Shown: positions 32,035-44,639 of the stretch, piece by piece
Position numbering within the stretch: position 1 is the first letter of the stretch
Layout: the number at the start of each line of letters is the position of its first letter
NCBI GenBank assembly: GCA_020796225.1
Contig: CM036762.1
Location: forward strand, 14,451,786 to 14,515,785
Length of the DNA: 64,000 nucleotides
Direction of reading: 5' to 3'
Origin: Arion vulgaris
Taxonomy: Eukaryota > Mollusca > Gastropoda > Stylommatophora > Arionidae
Notes under the pieces: generated by a model
What the model saw: only the letters and a program-made list of their open reading frames with translations
What the model was told of the DNA's origin: nothing
Databases searched by the model: none
Made by a program: the position numbers and the translations under genes

Positions 32035-32165
32035 GTGTGAAGTGCCTGTAACTTTACATTTTTAAGCCCAAGTATGCAGGAGATAGCTGGACCAATTCAT
32101 TTCCTCCCTTGTGGAATGCTAGTTGCATGATTTGAAACCACAACCCTTGTTATCCTTGATTTAAA
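32035..32165 (+). repeat. dispersed repeat Q, copy 1
   Basis: TGTGAAGTGCCTGTAACTTT, AGGAGATAGCTGGACC and CCTCCCTTGTGGAATGC resemble 47820-47960. Confidence 0.55.
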
Positions 32166-32169
32166 AAGA

Positions 32170-33925
32170 GAATGTTCTATACATTTCTGAGATCTCATAA
32201 ATGAATTACACTACCAAAATACCATAATCAAGCTAGAATGCAGAGAATTTTAAAATGGTAAAACAGACATTAAAATTATTATACATGTTGTTTTGGTAAA
32301 GCTGGGAAGAGTTATATTGCTGCATAATCAGACGGATTTGTCTGACATGGTTAGAATTCAGATTGGGATTTTTTCATATATATTGCGACGCTGGTTTTTT
32401 TCACCACAGAGAGTTGTTTCTTACTAGACAACATATTTGCGTATGAGTACAAAGTTGAGGTTTTCTGAGATCTCATATATTATACTAATCAAGAAAGTTT
32501 AGATGCCAAAGAAATTGTAGATAATGAACTTTTTTTTTATGATGGTAGTTTGTAATTCTCTCAGATTGTTCAGTGTTTATGAATAAGATCTGTTTGTACA
32601 ATAATATAACTACTAATTTGTTGCATTCTGTTATTCAAAGTGGCCTTTCTGTATGCTTCAGTGTGCAGAAGTTAGGCGTACATTTCCAGACTTGATTTTG
32701 ATTATTTTAGTCAGACTTTCACAATCTAAATATACTAATTTATCATCCAATAGATTATCCGGAACCAAACTTTTCCACCCTAACATTCCTTTAGAATTTC
32801 TCTCTCTTAAAGGCTAGATATACTACCTCTGCAGCTGTAATGCTCAAATCATCGGTTACATCGATCTTCTCTGTCGACTTCCTGTTCTCTTCTTTGTTGG
32901 GATGCGTTCTTCAATCATGGTCTTCTCCAACCATTTGTGTCTTTTTTATATGTCAAAAATTATACTTCAATTTTATTATTTGTAGCATCATCCAGTTTTT
33001 TTTAATTTTGAGTTCTTTTTGGAGTGATATATTTCTTCTCTGTCCATGGTATATGGAGGACTCTTCTGTAATACTTATATATACATCTTACTAAGATGTT
33101 TTAGAATGTTATCTCATTTTACATAACTGAAAAACTCATTTTAAAACCCTTAAAATTTGTTACTTTTTAAATATGTTTTCTTATTTTTAGCACATGGATA
33201 TAAGATAGACCATCATTTTCTTTACTTGTCATGTAGAGCTTGTCATCATATCTTACAATTTCTATGAAAAATTTACTGCATAAACTGAATAAAAAGGGAA
33301 ATAATTTGAGCACATGTGGTTATTCTATAACCATTATTTATATAGAAAATTATTTAGTCTTTGTGTTCTACATTGTTGAAATACACTTTTTTAGAATCTG
33401 GCATATTATGTATTATTATTATTTACATTAAATATGTAGCTGTAGAATTCATTGCTTTTTATGTGTTAAAATTTCCTATCAATGATCATAATTTTTTTTA
33501 ATTGTACATTTATATTGTTCTGTGAAAAGTGAATGTTTACTTAAAGTCTATTGTTAATATCTGAGCAGTTTTTATATTGTACAAAATCTTAAAAAATATG
33601 ACCATGAAAAGAAATGTACATACAAATTGTTTCATTACGTATTTAAGTGTATTTTATCATTTTTGCTTATTTTAAAAATGGTACCTCCTTTGTGTCATGT
33701 TAGAATAATTTTCTGGTAAAAAATGCCAATGGTAAAATATAAATTCAGATAACAACATTATGAATGTGAGACTTGACTTATCACTATGTTTCATACGTCA
33801 GCTGTGTTAATTAACTTTCTACCTCTAGATACGATACTCTAATGATATATTTATCCATTGTCGGGGAGGTGTCATAAATAATATCTTAATTTTTATTATT
33901 TTTTAAAATATATTCCTCGTATATT
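32170..33925. other. AT-rich intergenic DNA, no gene seen
   Basis: Only short frames without splice context or motif; no tandem array. Confidence 0.55.
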
Positions 33926-33929
33926 GTTA

Positions 33930-34625
33930 TACGTTACATAGGGCCTACATGAAATTTATCCATACCACTCTTATCATGGGTAATTCACTCAATCTCTTTC
34001 ATAGAATTGAGTCCAGTATGTCTTGTCTCTCTCAGTGAATTTCATTTCAGGGTTTCCTTAGGGAATTCTTTCTTTCCTGAATGCATTCCCTCCAACTTCA
34101 ATGCCTGCTTTGTGAATCTTTGATCACTTCTTCTCAGAGTATGTCCAACATATCTCCATCTTTTCTTTTTTATATCAGTTGCTACTAGTGGTTGACCAGA
34201 CATTTCTCTGATTTCATCACTTTTTCTAAATTTGTCCCATTTTATATCTATCAGACATCTATTTTCAAATGCATTCAACTTGCTTTCTATATCTTTAGTC
34301 ATTTTCCAACTCTCGCTGACACATCTTAGGATTGATACAACATTTGATTTGAAAATTATTAATTTAGTTTAAGAACTATATATTTTAAAGTTCAATATTT
34401 TATTTAGACTTTTAAAAGCTGATGTTCCTTCGACAATTCATAGCATAATTTCTTTTTAAATATTTCCTGTGCAGTCAAAATTGCTACCCAAATAAGGGAA
34501 CCTCTCTTTTACATTTTTTATTTTGGATTCCAGTGTGATATCTGCACTACTTGCCATAGGTGTCTTCAATATATTTGTCTTTTTATAGCTTATCTGCAGT
34601 CCAACTTTTGATATTATAGATGACA
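33930..34625 (-). mobile_element. LINE family K, 3' half, copy 3
   Basis: Minus strand KLNAFENRCLIDIKWDKFRK, SGQPLVATDIKKKRWRYVGH and degenerate upstream RT; parallels 8425-9121 for nearly 700 bp, so both copies are truncated at nearly the same place. Confidence 0.8.
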
Positions 34626-34792
34626 AGATTTACTAATCATGCTGCTATAGCATTATGCATGATCAGAAATAATAAATTTGTTCAAGAGCTTGACACATGA
34701 TAAAGTTAATGAAATAAAATCAGACTTCAGCTTCTTCTTTGTACACTCTGTATTTTGTTTTATCCTATTTTTTCAAAACTCAGGAGCTGGGT

Positions 34793-34982
34793 TCTTTTTT
34801 TTGGGGAGGGGGATCCAGAAGCACTTGAACTCTTCAGCTTGGTGCCATGGACATCGTAACCCTTTGGTGCCACGAACACCATAAATCTGGAGAACCTGTG
34901 GCTTTTCTGCCAGCCCGCGGAATTGAACCGCACTCACAGGGAGCTTGTCACCCGTCGTTCAACGCGCTATGAACATGCTGGG
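34793..34982 (-). mobile_element. SINE family D, copy 3
   Basis: Flanked by CAGGAGCTGGGT (34781-34792) and CAGGAGGTGGGT (34983-34994), a TSD with one mismatch. Box B region is GGTTCAATTCC on the - strand (one base deleted). Confidence 0.85.
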
Positions 34983-35439
34983 CAGGAGGTGGGTATACAA
35001 TAGTGTTAGGATAAGAACTGATCTCTTGCTTCAAAAGTATTCAGTTTAATTCATAATTGGAACAATTCACGAAATAATTATTCATGACCCCCTGACCACA
35101 GGTCTTTGTATCAGAGACAAACTATAAACTCAGAGGGTTTACGTGCAAATTGCGCACATAAAAAATGGCCCTTGACAGCTTGTAAAATGATAACCATAGT
35201 TTGAAAACTTGCTGACCAAGAAAAAATAATACTTATCTTGCTCCGTTTGTACCCTTGAAGTCTTGAATATATAGAGAAACAAAGAATAAAGTGAATAGAC
35301 TGGAACGAGTTTGAGAATTAGGCGTTAAGTTTCGACATGGCAGATTGTCGTCTTCATGGTAGAGAGAAAAGATATAGTAATCAACTTCTCATGGGTACGG
35401 TGAACAAATGGACTTTATGATGGGTGCTGCAGCGGAGGA

Positions 35440-35640
35440 CAGATCATGAATGGGAATGCCCATTGTTCCATTACGTCGATCGCATTAACATTACATAACA
35501 TAAAGTGGTTTGGTCGCATAAATAGAATGCAACCAAACTCTACTATAAAGTCTTCTCTTACAGAACATCAGGACAAACATAGAAAGGAAGACCAAGTAAA
35601 AGATGGATTGAGAATAGTTTCCATATTGTCTGTATAATCT
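35440..35640 (+). mobile_element. LINE 3' end fragment
   Basis: HNIKWFGRINRMQPNSTIKS and a degraded GRPSKRWI-like stretch. Confidence 0.65.
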
Positions 35641-36185
35641 TGAGTGGATTTCAGAGAGAATCAAATGATATAACTTGCTGGAAAAGAAATATTATATACA
35701 TTTGTTTCTTTCATTTTGTAGTATTTCTGAAGGCATGATACACTACTAAAAGTACCAGTATAATTTTGTACTAGTCTTCCCTTATATAAATATAATTTAC
35801 TGACATAATAGAAACACAATTTAAGTATTTTTGAGGGACTGAGCTGACTTAAAAAAATGTGAATATTTGGAATAAATTTTATATATTCGCAATTATAGAT
35901 TCATATTTGTATATTGTACATATTGTATCTAAATATTTTTCTCATTAAGAACAGTAAAAAATTATTTCCTCTTAAAATGTTTAACCTCTTTTCAGTTACA
36001 TTCAGTTTAACAGACGTTATATATAAACAGGCATCCTTTTTCACATATTTGTCTGTAAAATAGAAGTTTTACTTGAATATGTTATATTGTATTTAATTCC
36101 ACCAAGCTTTTAATGCATATTTTTGTCAATACCTGCCAGATCAGATTACAACCAAATTCAGACCAAGCATGACCCTGGGACATGC
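35640..36185. other. AT-rich intergenic DNA
   Basis: Nothing supportable seen. Confidence 0.5.
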
Positions 36186-36187
36186 CG

Positions 36188-36716
36188 AGAGCCGCAGTAG
36201 TGTAGCTGTTAGTGAACTCACTTCTTAGACATATGGTTCGGGTTCAATTCTACAGTGGGCATGGACTATTTTTCAGACAGTAACAGTTTTCAGATGGTTT
36301 GGCCACTTGGTCAGAATTAACCCGAATACACCAGTTGCAAGAGCGTACAACCTGAAAATGGAATCATCAAGAGGAAAGGGCAGACCAAGAAAAGATGGGT
36401 TGATGGAGTTACAGACATCTTAAAACTCCACAATACCACACCATATCAAGCGACCGAGTGTGCATTATCTCGGAAACCGATCATCAGTTAAACCTGCTAC
36501 GCCTAGCGGCAAAAAAGCAGAGAAGGACAAAAGAAAAGAAAGAACAGTTTTCAGGTCGACCCAACCTTAATTGGGTACTAGGAAAAGCACTGGAAAGTAA
36601 AGGCGGCAACGTGATGTTGACCACATCAGACATCGTCTGCCAACAGTCACTGATACAGGCCTAATACAATATTCCCCAATATTCATTGTGGTATGAAAAA
36701 GGATTCCTTTAATTTT
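36188..36716 (+). mobile_element. SINE family C, copy 4, split by a LINE
   Basis: Left part (36188-36293) holds the tRNA-like head (TGTAGCTGTTAGTGAACTCA and GGTTCAATTC). The right part (36555-36716) resumes with GGTCGACCCAACCTTAATTG and runs to GGATTCCTTTAATTTT. The split is caused by the LINE at 36294-36542. This is the most diverged family C copy. Confidence 0.85.
36294..36542 (+). mobile_element. LINE family T 3' end, inserted in SINE C
   Basis: A 5'-truncated copy of the terminus at 19360-19615. Exact 12 bp TSD AACAGTTTTCAG at 36282-36293 and 36543-36554. It ends in an AAAAGAAAAGAAAG tail. Confidence 0.92.
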
Positions 36717-36894
36717 GTTTCTCTACTTATGACCCAGGGACAGAAATTTGCCCAGTTCTTCTCTAATATATCCTTATCCCTTTTTTCCATTTTCTAAAAA
36801 GTTGCTTCAAAAATCTTCTATGGTTTAGTCAATTAGAATTGTGAAATAAATGTTAATGTGTACTACAATACCTGTTTAAAACAGTTTTTAGACT

Positions 36895-37030
36895 TTGTAC
36901 AAGTATTTCTTGTTCTTAACATTAGGCAAAACATGTAAAAAATAAAGAAAAGTAGTTTTACAAAAATAAGATACAGCAATGTTTCGACCATAAGTCTTTT
37001 TCAAGGAACGGATACAAGACAAATGAAATA
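36895..37030 (-). mobile_element. solo Penelope-like terminal repeat
   Basis: AGTAGTTTTACAAAAATAAG, ATACAGCAATGTTTCGACCA and CTTTTTCAAGGAACG align with the repeats flanking the Penelope-like element at 51255-54412. Confidence 0.7.
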
Positions 37031-37327
37031 GAGATGACGGTTCTATACAGCAGACATCATAGATACAGTAATTGAAACCATTCTGTTTTCAAGTTTTTTT
37101 TTACGTTTATTCGCTATGCATTAATATTCAAACAACGTAGTCAGAGTGCATAATATGGCACCGCTGACTGATTTTTTTCATGAAGGCTTGCTGTCCTTAT
37201 CACCAGTGTCCCTCTCACTTCAGACGAGCCTTACTTCGACTTCAGAGGTACTGAAACGATTAATTCCTAATATCTTAATGAGTTAGACATTAATTGTTTT
37301 AATCATTTTAGTCACTGTGTCTGTTGC

Positions 37328-37540
37328 ACTTTTTTTTTCCCCCGATCCAGAAGCACTTGAGCTTTCAGCTCTTTGGCTCGGTGCCATGGACATCGTAACC
37401 TTCGGTTCGGTGCCACGAACACCATAAATCTAGAGAACCTGTGGTTTTTCCTGCCAGCGCAGAATTGAATCCGCACTCACAAAGGGCTTGTCACACCGTT
37501 GTCCAATTCGCTATGAACACGCTGGGCAGGTGGACATGTC
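37328..37540 (-). mobile_element. SINE family D, copy 4
   Basis: T-run then CCGATCCAGAAGCACTTGAG on the + strand; head with ATTGAATCCGCACTC and AACACGCTGGGC. Confidence 0.8.
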
Positions 37541-38034
37541 TGTTCTATAGAACCATCATCTATATTTTGTTTGTCTTGATAAAAGCCTTTTGGTTGAAAC
37601 TTCACTGTATCTTGTTTTTGTACTTATTATTACTACCTAACTTCATTTGTATGTGTTTCACCATTGCTAGAGTTTTACTGCAGTCTTCCATTGCATCGAT
37701 ATTAATGTTCCCAACATTGTAGATTCATGAATCAAATTTAAAATGCCTTCTGCTTCACACTGAAAAACAGAATCAGACATTGAACTGCCTAATTGAAACG
37801 GCGGTTAAGCATGAATAAGTCTGTAGGGTAGAGAGCAGATGTGCCGTCCATCATCACTTGGACACAGTGGGCACAGGAACATTTAGATTGCTGCTACATT
37901 GTAGAATGGAGTATGTATGGACTTCATTGTCCTCCGAACATGTCTATAGGTGCTCTGATCTCCTTCGTAATATCTCCAACAGCGTCCAGTGACAAACTGT
38001 ACCAGTTTGATGTTGATTGAGGAGTTGACTCATA

Positions 38035-38240
38035 CGTCTGCTGTGCTGTTCTTTTCTGCATGTCAGCTAAAAAATGTTAGTGTTCTTGGACAAAATATGC
38101 AAGAAATGTGTTCTCAAATTTCCATCAAAAATATCTTCAGTTTTATGGGAATAATATAGAGAGACAGTATTCAGGACATAAATATTTGGAGACCCATGAT
38201 CACTATGCCAGTCAACATGGCACATGATGATGATAATAAT
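38035..38240 (+). mobile_element. LINE 3' end fragment
   Basis: Ends TATTTGGAGACCCATGATCA, GCCAGTCAACATGGCAC and ATGATGATGATAATAAT, like 4958-5118. Confidence 0.5.
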
Positions 38241-38639
38241 CAAATTACACTCAAAAGCTTGAATTGATCTCAAGTGAAAGAGCATGTATCAGCTTTGTCG
38301 TCCCATTGTTAACAAGTTGTTGTCGATTGTCATGGTTTTCTGTTTTATGTCATGCACTGCTCTAGTGGCTGGGTGATAGTTATTTTCGCTTTTTAACAGG
38401 ATTCTGCTACACATCTGTCCATTTTTTTAAATGGTATTCCTCTGGTCTTCTTTCCTGATGCTCTGTTGTAGAAAACTCTGTTTACAGTTAGGATGGCAAA
38501 GTTCTGCTTAGGACAAGCTATTTGAAGATGATGGTTACACCAAAGACCCAAGCACTGCATGATAATTGAAGAAGAATAGGAACAAATCTAAATTGAAAAT
38601 AATTAACTCAACACATCACACCAAATGGATTTTTTTAAA

Positions 38640-39170
38640 CTGTCGTTATTGCCTATAATACCGCTTTTTAGGCAATGTAGGACAGGGAGGACATGTAAAA
38701 AAAAAAAAAAGTAAAGGAACCTTTTCATACCTTGTGGTATATAGGTCAATACAGTGTTAGGCCTGTGTTTTTCATTGACCGTCGGCACACGATGGGTGAT
38801 GTGGTCAGCATCACGCCGGCCGCCTTTACTTTCCCAGAGCATGTCTGGTACCCAGTTGAGGCTGGGTCGACCCGAGAGCCGTCGCGGTCTGGAAAAATTC
38901 CATGCGCATTGCATGAGCTGAACCCAGACCACCAGCCTTGCGAGCGAGTTCACTAACAACTACGCTACAGCGGCTCTCAAGGAGGACATGTGCCTATGGA
39001 ATTTAATGGCCGAATGGCTAGTACAGTTGCTGTGAAACTGTTCAGATTAGGATTTTTCTTTATGCCCAAAACAGAAAAAAACAACTCCTTGACCTTACTG
39101 TGGATTGAACCCGGGTCTCCCGCATGGAAGCCACGGGCTAATCCATTCGGCCAGACGCTCCACTGGATGG
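38640..39170 (-). mobile_element. SINE family E, copy 4, split by SINE C
   Basis: Left part 38640-38696 is the 3' end and right part 38981-39170 carries the body and tRNA-like head (box B GGTTCAATCC, box A TGGCCGAATGGATTAG on the - strand). Confidence 0.88.
38697..38980 (-). mobile_element. SINE family C, copy 2, nested in SINE E
   Basis: Nearly identical to 1693-1970. Exact 11 bp TSD GGAGGACATGT at 38686-38696 and 38981-38991. Confidence 0.93.
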
Positions 39171-39514
39171 ATAGTCCCTGAATAGTTTGTAACTTGGATG
39201 TGTATGCAATACTGTACCATATTTTTATCTATGCATGTAAAAATGTACTTTGTTGTGAAGATGTTGCTTGAAATCATATACTATGACTTGTCATCTTGTA
39301 CATTATCAATCAAATACAACAGACAAGGGATCAGGGACAGTAGCTCATAATTTGTAAAATATTGTGTTGTCCAGAATAACATTCTGCATAATTTATTGAT
39401 GTTGCTTTTGTTAAAATACATTGGTTTTTTTTCTTGATAGAATCATGACATTTTATTAGCGCTTTATCAGTCTATTTTTTTTTATGTAGTGATAATTTTT
39501 ATTTGGTAACTGGA

Positions 39515-39670
39515 AGAAGAATGAGAGGAAGACGATGGATGAAAGATGTCATTGACGATCTGAGAATGACTGCTGTTGACGCCGGTCAACTTGCACAGAA
39601 CAGAGAGTTTTTCAGGACTGCTCTCATGGAAGCCAAGTTCCAGAAGGGACAAGCTACTTGATGATGATAA
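39515..39670 (+). mobile_element. LINE 3' end fragment
   Basis: RMRGRRWMKDVIDDLRMTAV followed by NREFFRTALMEAKFQKGQAT and ATGATGATA. Confidence 0.7.
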
Positions 39671-39842
39671 TTTTTATTTCAGCTGTAAAGTGTAAGCAAT
39701 ACTTACTATATTTTGTACTTTAAACTGTAATAACAATTTGATGTTTGTACTGAGTTTCATTTATCATACAAATTTATTTCAGGTTTCTGCAACTCCAAAA
39801 TAATCTGTTAAGTTGTGTTCTATTTGATAGAGGACATGTAAT

Positions 39843-39995
39843 TTTAGATGGATTGATGGAGTTACAGACATCTTTTAGCTCCACAATACCACAGCATATC
39901 AAGCGACCGAGTGTGCACCATCTCAGAAACCGATCATCAGTTAAACCTGCTACGCCTCACTGCAAAAAATACAGAGAAGGACGAAAGAAAAGAAA
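39843..39995 (+). mobile_element. LINE family T 3' terminus
   Basis: GGATTGATGGAGTTACAGAC to AAAGAAAAGAAAG; matches the last part of 36294-36542. Confidence 0.8.
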
Positions 39996-40009
39996 GCAGA
40001 TGTAATTTT

Positions 40010-40225
40010 AAGAGGGGATCTCTATGGCAAAGTGGTTAAAATGTTTGTTGTGCGCTCTGAAGGTTATAGTTTTAAATCCAAACTGAGTCACATTGCAAAT
40101 TTTTCCGTTGATCTCTCGGATTGTTGTTGGAGCTAGAGTTTCTGCATTGTGCAACACTCTCGGCAGGGATGTGCCATTTCTACAGAGAAGAACAGAGCCA
40201 TATTGAAAAACCCATCAATAAATTA
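40010..40225 (+). mobile_element. SINE family F, copy 2
   Basis: GATCTCTATGGCAAAGTGGT head; body GTTGTTGGAGCTAGAGTTTC and TGTGCAACACTCTCGGCAG as in 9520-9770. Confidence 0.7.
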
Positions 40226-40524
40226 AGTTCATCCTCCGACTTTAGGCCCCTTTTATATAATTTTACGATCATGTCAGAATCTTATAACTCACAAAATTTT
40301 ATACTTGATATTTTCAGAACATATCAGATTATGTAACTGGTACTTTCTTTTAATTCATCATTTGTCCACAATGGTATCACTTTTTTACCGCTATCAAATA
40401 ACTGAGAGATTGTCTGATACTATATCATAAAGTCTTGTATGTATACAACCTCAAGAAAAAAGTGAGAGGCAGATGAATATCACAGATAAAGTCAATACAT
40501 AACATTTCATTAGACACAATTTTT

Positions 40525-40710
40525 ATGATTATTGGTTACTAAACTGATGTCACAGCACTCTGGGCAGACACATAGATGCTTAGTCCTTCCCAACAGATAT
40601 AGAAGGGTATGCATACTGATGGTTCCTGTGGATCGCTGGTAAAACATACTTTTCTCTCTGCCGCTCAAGAATCCAGCTCTACTTGCAACGTGGAATTTTA
40701 TGATTAGATT
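40525..40710 (-). mobile_element. LINE C-terminal fragment, family S, copy 2
   Basis: Minus strand HTLLYLLGRTKHLCVCPECC; relative of 59140-59400. Confidence 0.65.
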
Positions 40711-41009
40711 TATCACACAGAAGTTGGATTTTGTTTTATTTTTAATTTGATCGTCTAACATTTTCCAAAATTGGTTGTCATTGGGATATTTTATCTCCTT
40801 TGCGAAATTGAGATTTTTTGGTAGTTCATTACCATAATGCATGCTACTTCCTACAGAAATAATTATAACACATTAGTCTAAAAACAAACTCAATTGTAAT
40901 ATGCAATAATAAACCCCCACTATATGCATTAGACATGTATAATGCATTAGTTAAAGTCTATACAGCTTCAGCTATAACAAAATAAAACTGTATAACATTA
41001 GTTAAAATA

Positions 41010-41255
41010 AACCTAGCTTTATCATTCATTAACTCAAATTAACTAACCTTTATCATTCATTGACACAAATAAATCCGCATTTATCATTCATTTAACTCAA
41101 ATAAACTAACTTTTACCATTAATTAACTCAATAAACCCACCTTTATCATTCATTAACTCAAATAAACTAACTTTTATCATTAATTAACTCAATAAACCCA
41201 CCTTTATCATTCATTAACTCAAAGTAACTCACCTTTTATTATGGATTAGCTCAAG
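41010..41255. repeat. about 30 bp minisatellite
   Basis: Alternating units around TTTATCATTCATTAACTCAA and ATAAACTAACTTTTATCATT, roughly eight copies with 28-32 bp spacing. Confidence 0.85.
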
Positions 41256-41589
41256 TAAAACCTTAACAATGCATATTTGAAATATAGGCATACTTTATAT
41301 AACTGAAAACGAACCAGGCATTAAAAGAAGGACAATGATGTTTGTCAATAAGAATACAATGAACACAACATCCAGTTTGATATTTTTGTAATGAAAAGTA
41401 ATAAATTGCATGCAATTTGTTATTTAACCAGGAATGACTACTGTAATATAATACAGAAAAAAGGAGAGAACTGCCTTTCAAAGATTTTTTTATTTTAAAA
41501 TTTCAATAAGTCATGTTACTACTTCAGAAGAGAAAATGCTCATAGTTTGTTCAAAAACTAACATCACTAATTGAAACTCATTATGTATA

Positions 41590-41780
41590 TAAAGATGGCC
41601 TTTATCGTCTTTACAGATGGTCAACTGGCAAAGTGTTTTACTGAGACAGCTTCTGAGTTTGTGCTTGTCTCTCCAACGCTTTTTCAGCTAATCCCTAACT
41701 CTCTTGTGACTGTTGCTTTCTGTGTTGTCCGAGGAAAAAGAAGTGTCCTCTCCAGTTACGCCTACCCTGGGCAGCTGATA
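41590..41780 (-). mobile_element. CR1/L2-like LINE 3' terminus
   Basis: ATGGCCTTTATCGTCTTTAC and GTCAACTGGCAAAGTGTTT match 5561-5600 and mark the same element end. Confidence 0.55.
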
Positions 41781-42482
41781 TGGGGAATGTCCCTTGCCCA
41801 TTTTGAGCACACCCCTATCTACCCTACTGTTTCATCCAAAGGAAAGACAAAGTCCTATGTTTGGAATCAAGAAGGGTTTGCAGGAGAAGCAAAAGATGGA
41901 ATGCAATACACACATAACCATTAACTGCCTTAGGGTCCTTCCCTCCGGATTTGCGTTCAAGATTTACTCCTCTGCATCTGCATAACCATGCTGACCCACA
42001 ATGCAGTGGGGATTATTTATCAGGGTTTACTCCTCTAGCCTTTAGCTCTCCCGAGCCTCCCTCCACAAGGCAGTGGATTTAGCAATTGCAGATGCTATCC
42101 TCTAATTATGTATATACGCCCAGAGATAATGATTATATTTTGGAACATATTTTCTTGTATCCGATTCTTCTGATTAGATCTACAAATAATATTCTCAATC
42201 TTTAAGAAAACAAACTACAAAACTGTAATTACTTACCATGTATATTTCTTTGTGAAGTGCGTTCTTGTAATTATTTTTGTTATCTTGTATATGTCTTTAC
42301 AAGTGAAAACAATTAATCAGTTACAGTTGAGTAATTTCTTTGGCTACGTAGAAATTTCAAGACTTTGAGAATACCTGTACTTGTGATATATATACTACTT
42401 AGTGATGTAACATATTCTCATCAATAAAAGGGTCACATCTCATACCATAACAAGTTCTTTGTTTATCACTTATTTTATGCTT

Positions 42483-42740
42483 GTTCTTTTTCTTCCAACA
42501 CTCTATATCGACCACTTGTTAAGCCAATCTTTGTGATTTGTATGTGATCTGAGCCTAAGAGAGATTGAACGCTGTGCCAGTTAGATGCCCACAAGTGGGC
42601 CAGCACATCTGATTTCTGCAACGCTATTTATTTACTAGAGCAGTTTCCCCTAGGCCCCAACCTCAGTCGCCTCTTACAACGTCTTGCTGGCCACAGAGTT
42701 ACTATTCTTTGATTCCTTGCATGCCCGGCAACACATTGAC
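42483..42740 (-). mobile_element. SINE family A, copy 5
   Basis: TATATCGACCACTTGTTAAG to CCCGGCAACACATTGAC; reverse complement of the family A consensus. Confidence 0.8.
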
Positions 42741-43734
42741 GTAATGCTTGTTCATTATTGTCAAAGTTAAACAAAAGGTTGGAAGAGTATGTGTAGACTG
42801 TGACAGGCTTCGTAACATCTGACATTTATGGCACTAGGGCTTCTACTCGTAATTTGCAAGATATGTGTTAGGACAGTCCTTATATGTAGAACTGAGATTG
42901 AAAAACAGATAGGAAAATGGAAAGCATGTTAAGAGGAATCAAAGAGGGAGTTCCTGGAAGAGTGTTTGGGTATACCTGGAAGGATAAGATTGGCAATTTC
43001 AGACTTCAGGGCTGACTGGGGTCTGGGGGACATGGGTAAAGAGATACAACAGACAATGGATTGGGCGATGTGTTGTCAAGTTGGGATATGCGGTACAGTG
43101 GACACCACAGGAACAGCAAAAATTGGGGTTTCTGGGTGAACATGGAAAACTTTTAAAGGAGAGGTCAGGGTCGATCATGCATCGGACTAGATTTGATATA
43201 GTAAGAAAGGCAGAAGTTTAAATTGAGTGGAAAATTTTTCTCTCTGTCTTACGTACTCTTGGACACAATGAGGACTGATAATGACTGTCCTCTAATTTAT
43301 GATTTATTCATGAGAGAACTGCACTTAACTTCAGAACACTGACTTTTAAAAAATCACAAATAATGAAATCACATAAGTCACCTTGAAGTAGAAATATTAT
43401 TGTTTAATACTGTAATAATTATTAAAAAATGTAAATTTAAGCAGAAATATAATACGCATATATTTTGCATATAACATAAATTTAGTCCTCTTCAATGCAA
43501 TCTGTAAAGTGTATAAGAAATGTTCAGAAACAAAGTACCATTTGATGCATAGCAAGGAATCGTCCATTGTGTATGCACAATGTATTTCTATATCATTGGC
43601 AAGCACCGAATGCTTCCTGAAATTCCAATTATGTTTACAATGTGGGTTAAAAAAAGGTTTTGGACAATTCAACTACTGGTTGCTGTGATAAACGGTCAGT
43701 AATTTGTTTACACATATCACCTAAGAGAGTTCTA

Positions 43735-43890
43735 CAACAGAACATCAGGGAAGAATACAAAAAAGATGGATAGATGGCATAGCAGAATCCTGTCAAAAAG
43801 CAAAAATAACTATCACCTAAGCCTTAAACAGAAAACCATGACATTGGTCAACAACATGGTAACAGTGTGATGACAAAAAGAAGAAAAATT
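43735..43890 (+). mobile_element. LINE 3' end (family U)
   Basis: AAAGATGGATAGATGGCATA, AGAATCCTGTCAAAAAGCAA and CAGTGTGATGACAAAAAGAAG; the same end is at 56845-57000. Confidence 0.65.
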
Positions 43891-44299
43891 TGTTTCCAAA
43901 TATTAGGATTGTGCGACCAAGTGGAATGATGCATTCTGAATGTCAGTATTCTTTTGTTTCGCAACAACGCTTTGCCGCAACCTCCTGCTCAGACGGGAAC
44001 CTCAAATTCAATTTTGTTTTAGAAACCTCGCAACATAATAAATTTTAAAATCTCAACAGCTAAACCGTACATAAAACACAAGCAAAGACACAGAAGTAAA
44101 ACTTCTGAAGACTTGCAAGTTTCCTGGGAGAACATGGATGTCAGTCATGAAAAATTGAAGAAAATCAAATATTTTAAAGAAAGTGCTACAGAAGTTATTG
44201 GAACACCTTGGACAAAACAAAAGCAGAAAAATATAGACAATGTGCAAGGCCTTAACGTGCAAAGACAGTGGGCTCATAAACAATATCAGGTCTCATAAT

Positions 44300-44530
44300 T
44301 TGGTCCTACCCATTAAATGTTGTAGGGGTCTGGAGTATATGGTTTCTGGAAGAAGCGGTAAGGTATGACCACGGTAATGGTGGCAACAGGACATTAAAGA
44401 AATCTTGAACACTGCTATGGAAGAGTTTGGAGAATAGGCTAGAGATCGAGATACTTTGAGACAGGCTGGTATGAGAGCAACGTTCTGGAAAGGACATGCT
44501 AGGTGAAGGAAATGGTACTTGGAATCTGAA
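44300..44530 (+). mobile_element. LINE 3' end fragment
   Basis: Degraded frame with GGTATGACCACGGTAATGGTGG, an RLE..LDRLV stretch and RSGKDML; a GHIKRH-type relative. Confidence 0.55.
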
Positions 44531-44639
44531 CATGTCTCATATTCTATACACACCAAAGTCATCTTAGCATGTGCCATCTCCATATAAAAGGTTGACCGCA
44601 ATGAATTTGTTATCACATTCTATTGGTTTTTTGTCTTGA

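Noticed and set aside
41571..41924. 117-residue + strand ORF
   Set aside because: Overlaps the end of a reverse-strand LINE also found at 5561; no gene structure.
44113..44298. Charged 61-residue ORF (MQVSWENMDVSHEKLKKIKY)
   Set aside because: Protein-like but with no splice sites or partner exons and next to LINE debris; not enough to call a gene.
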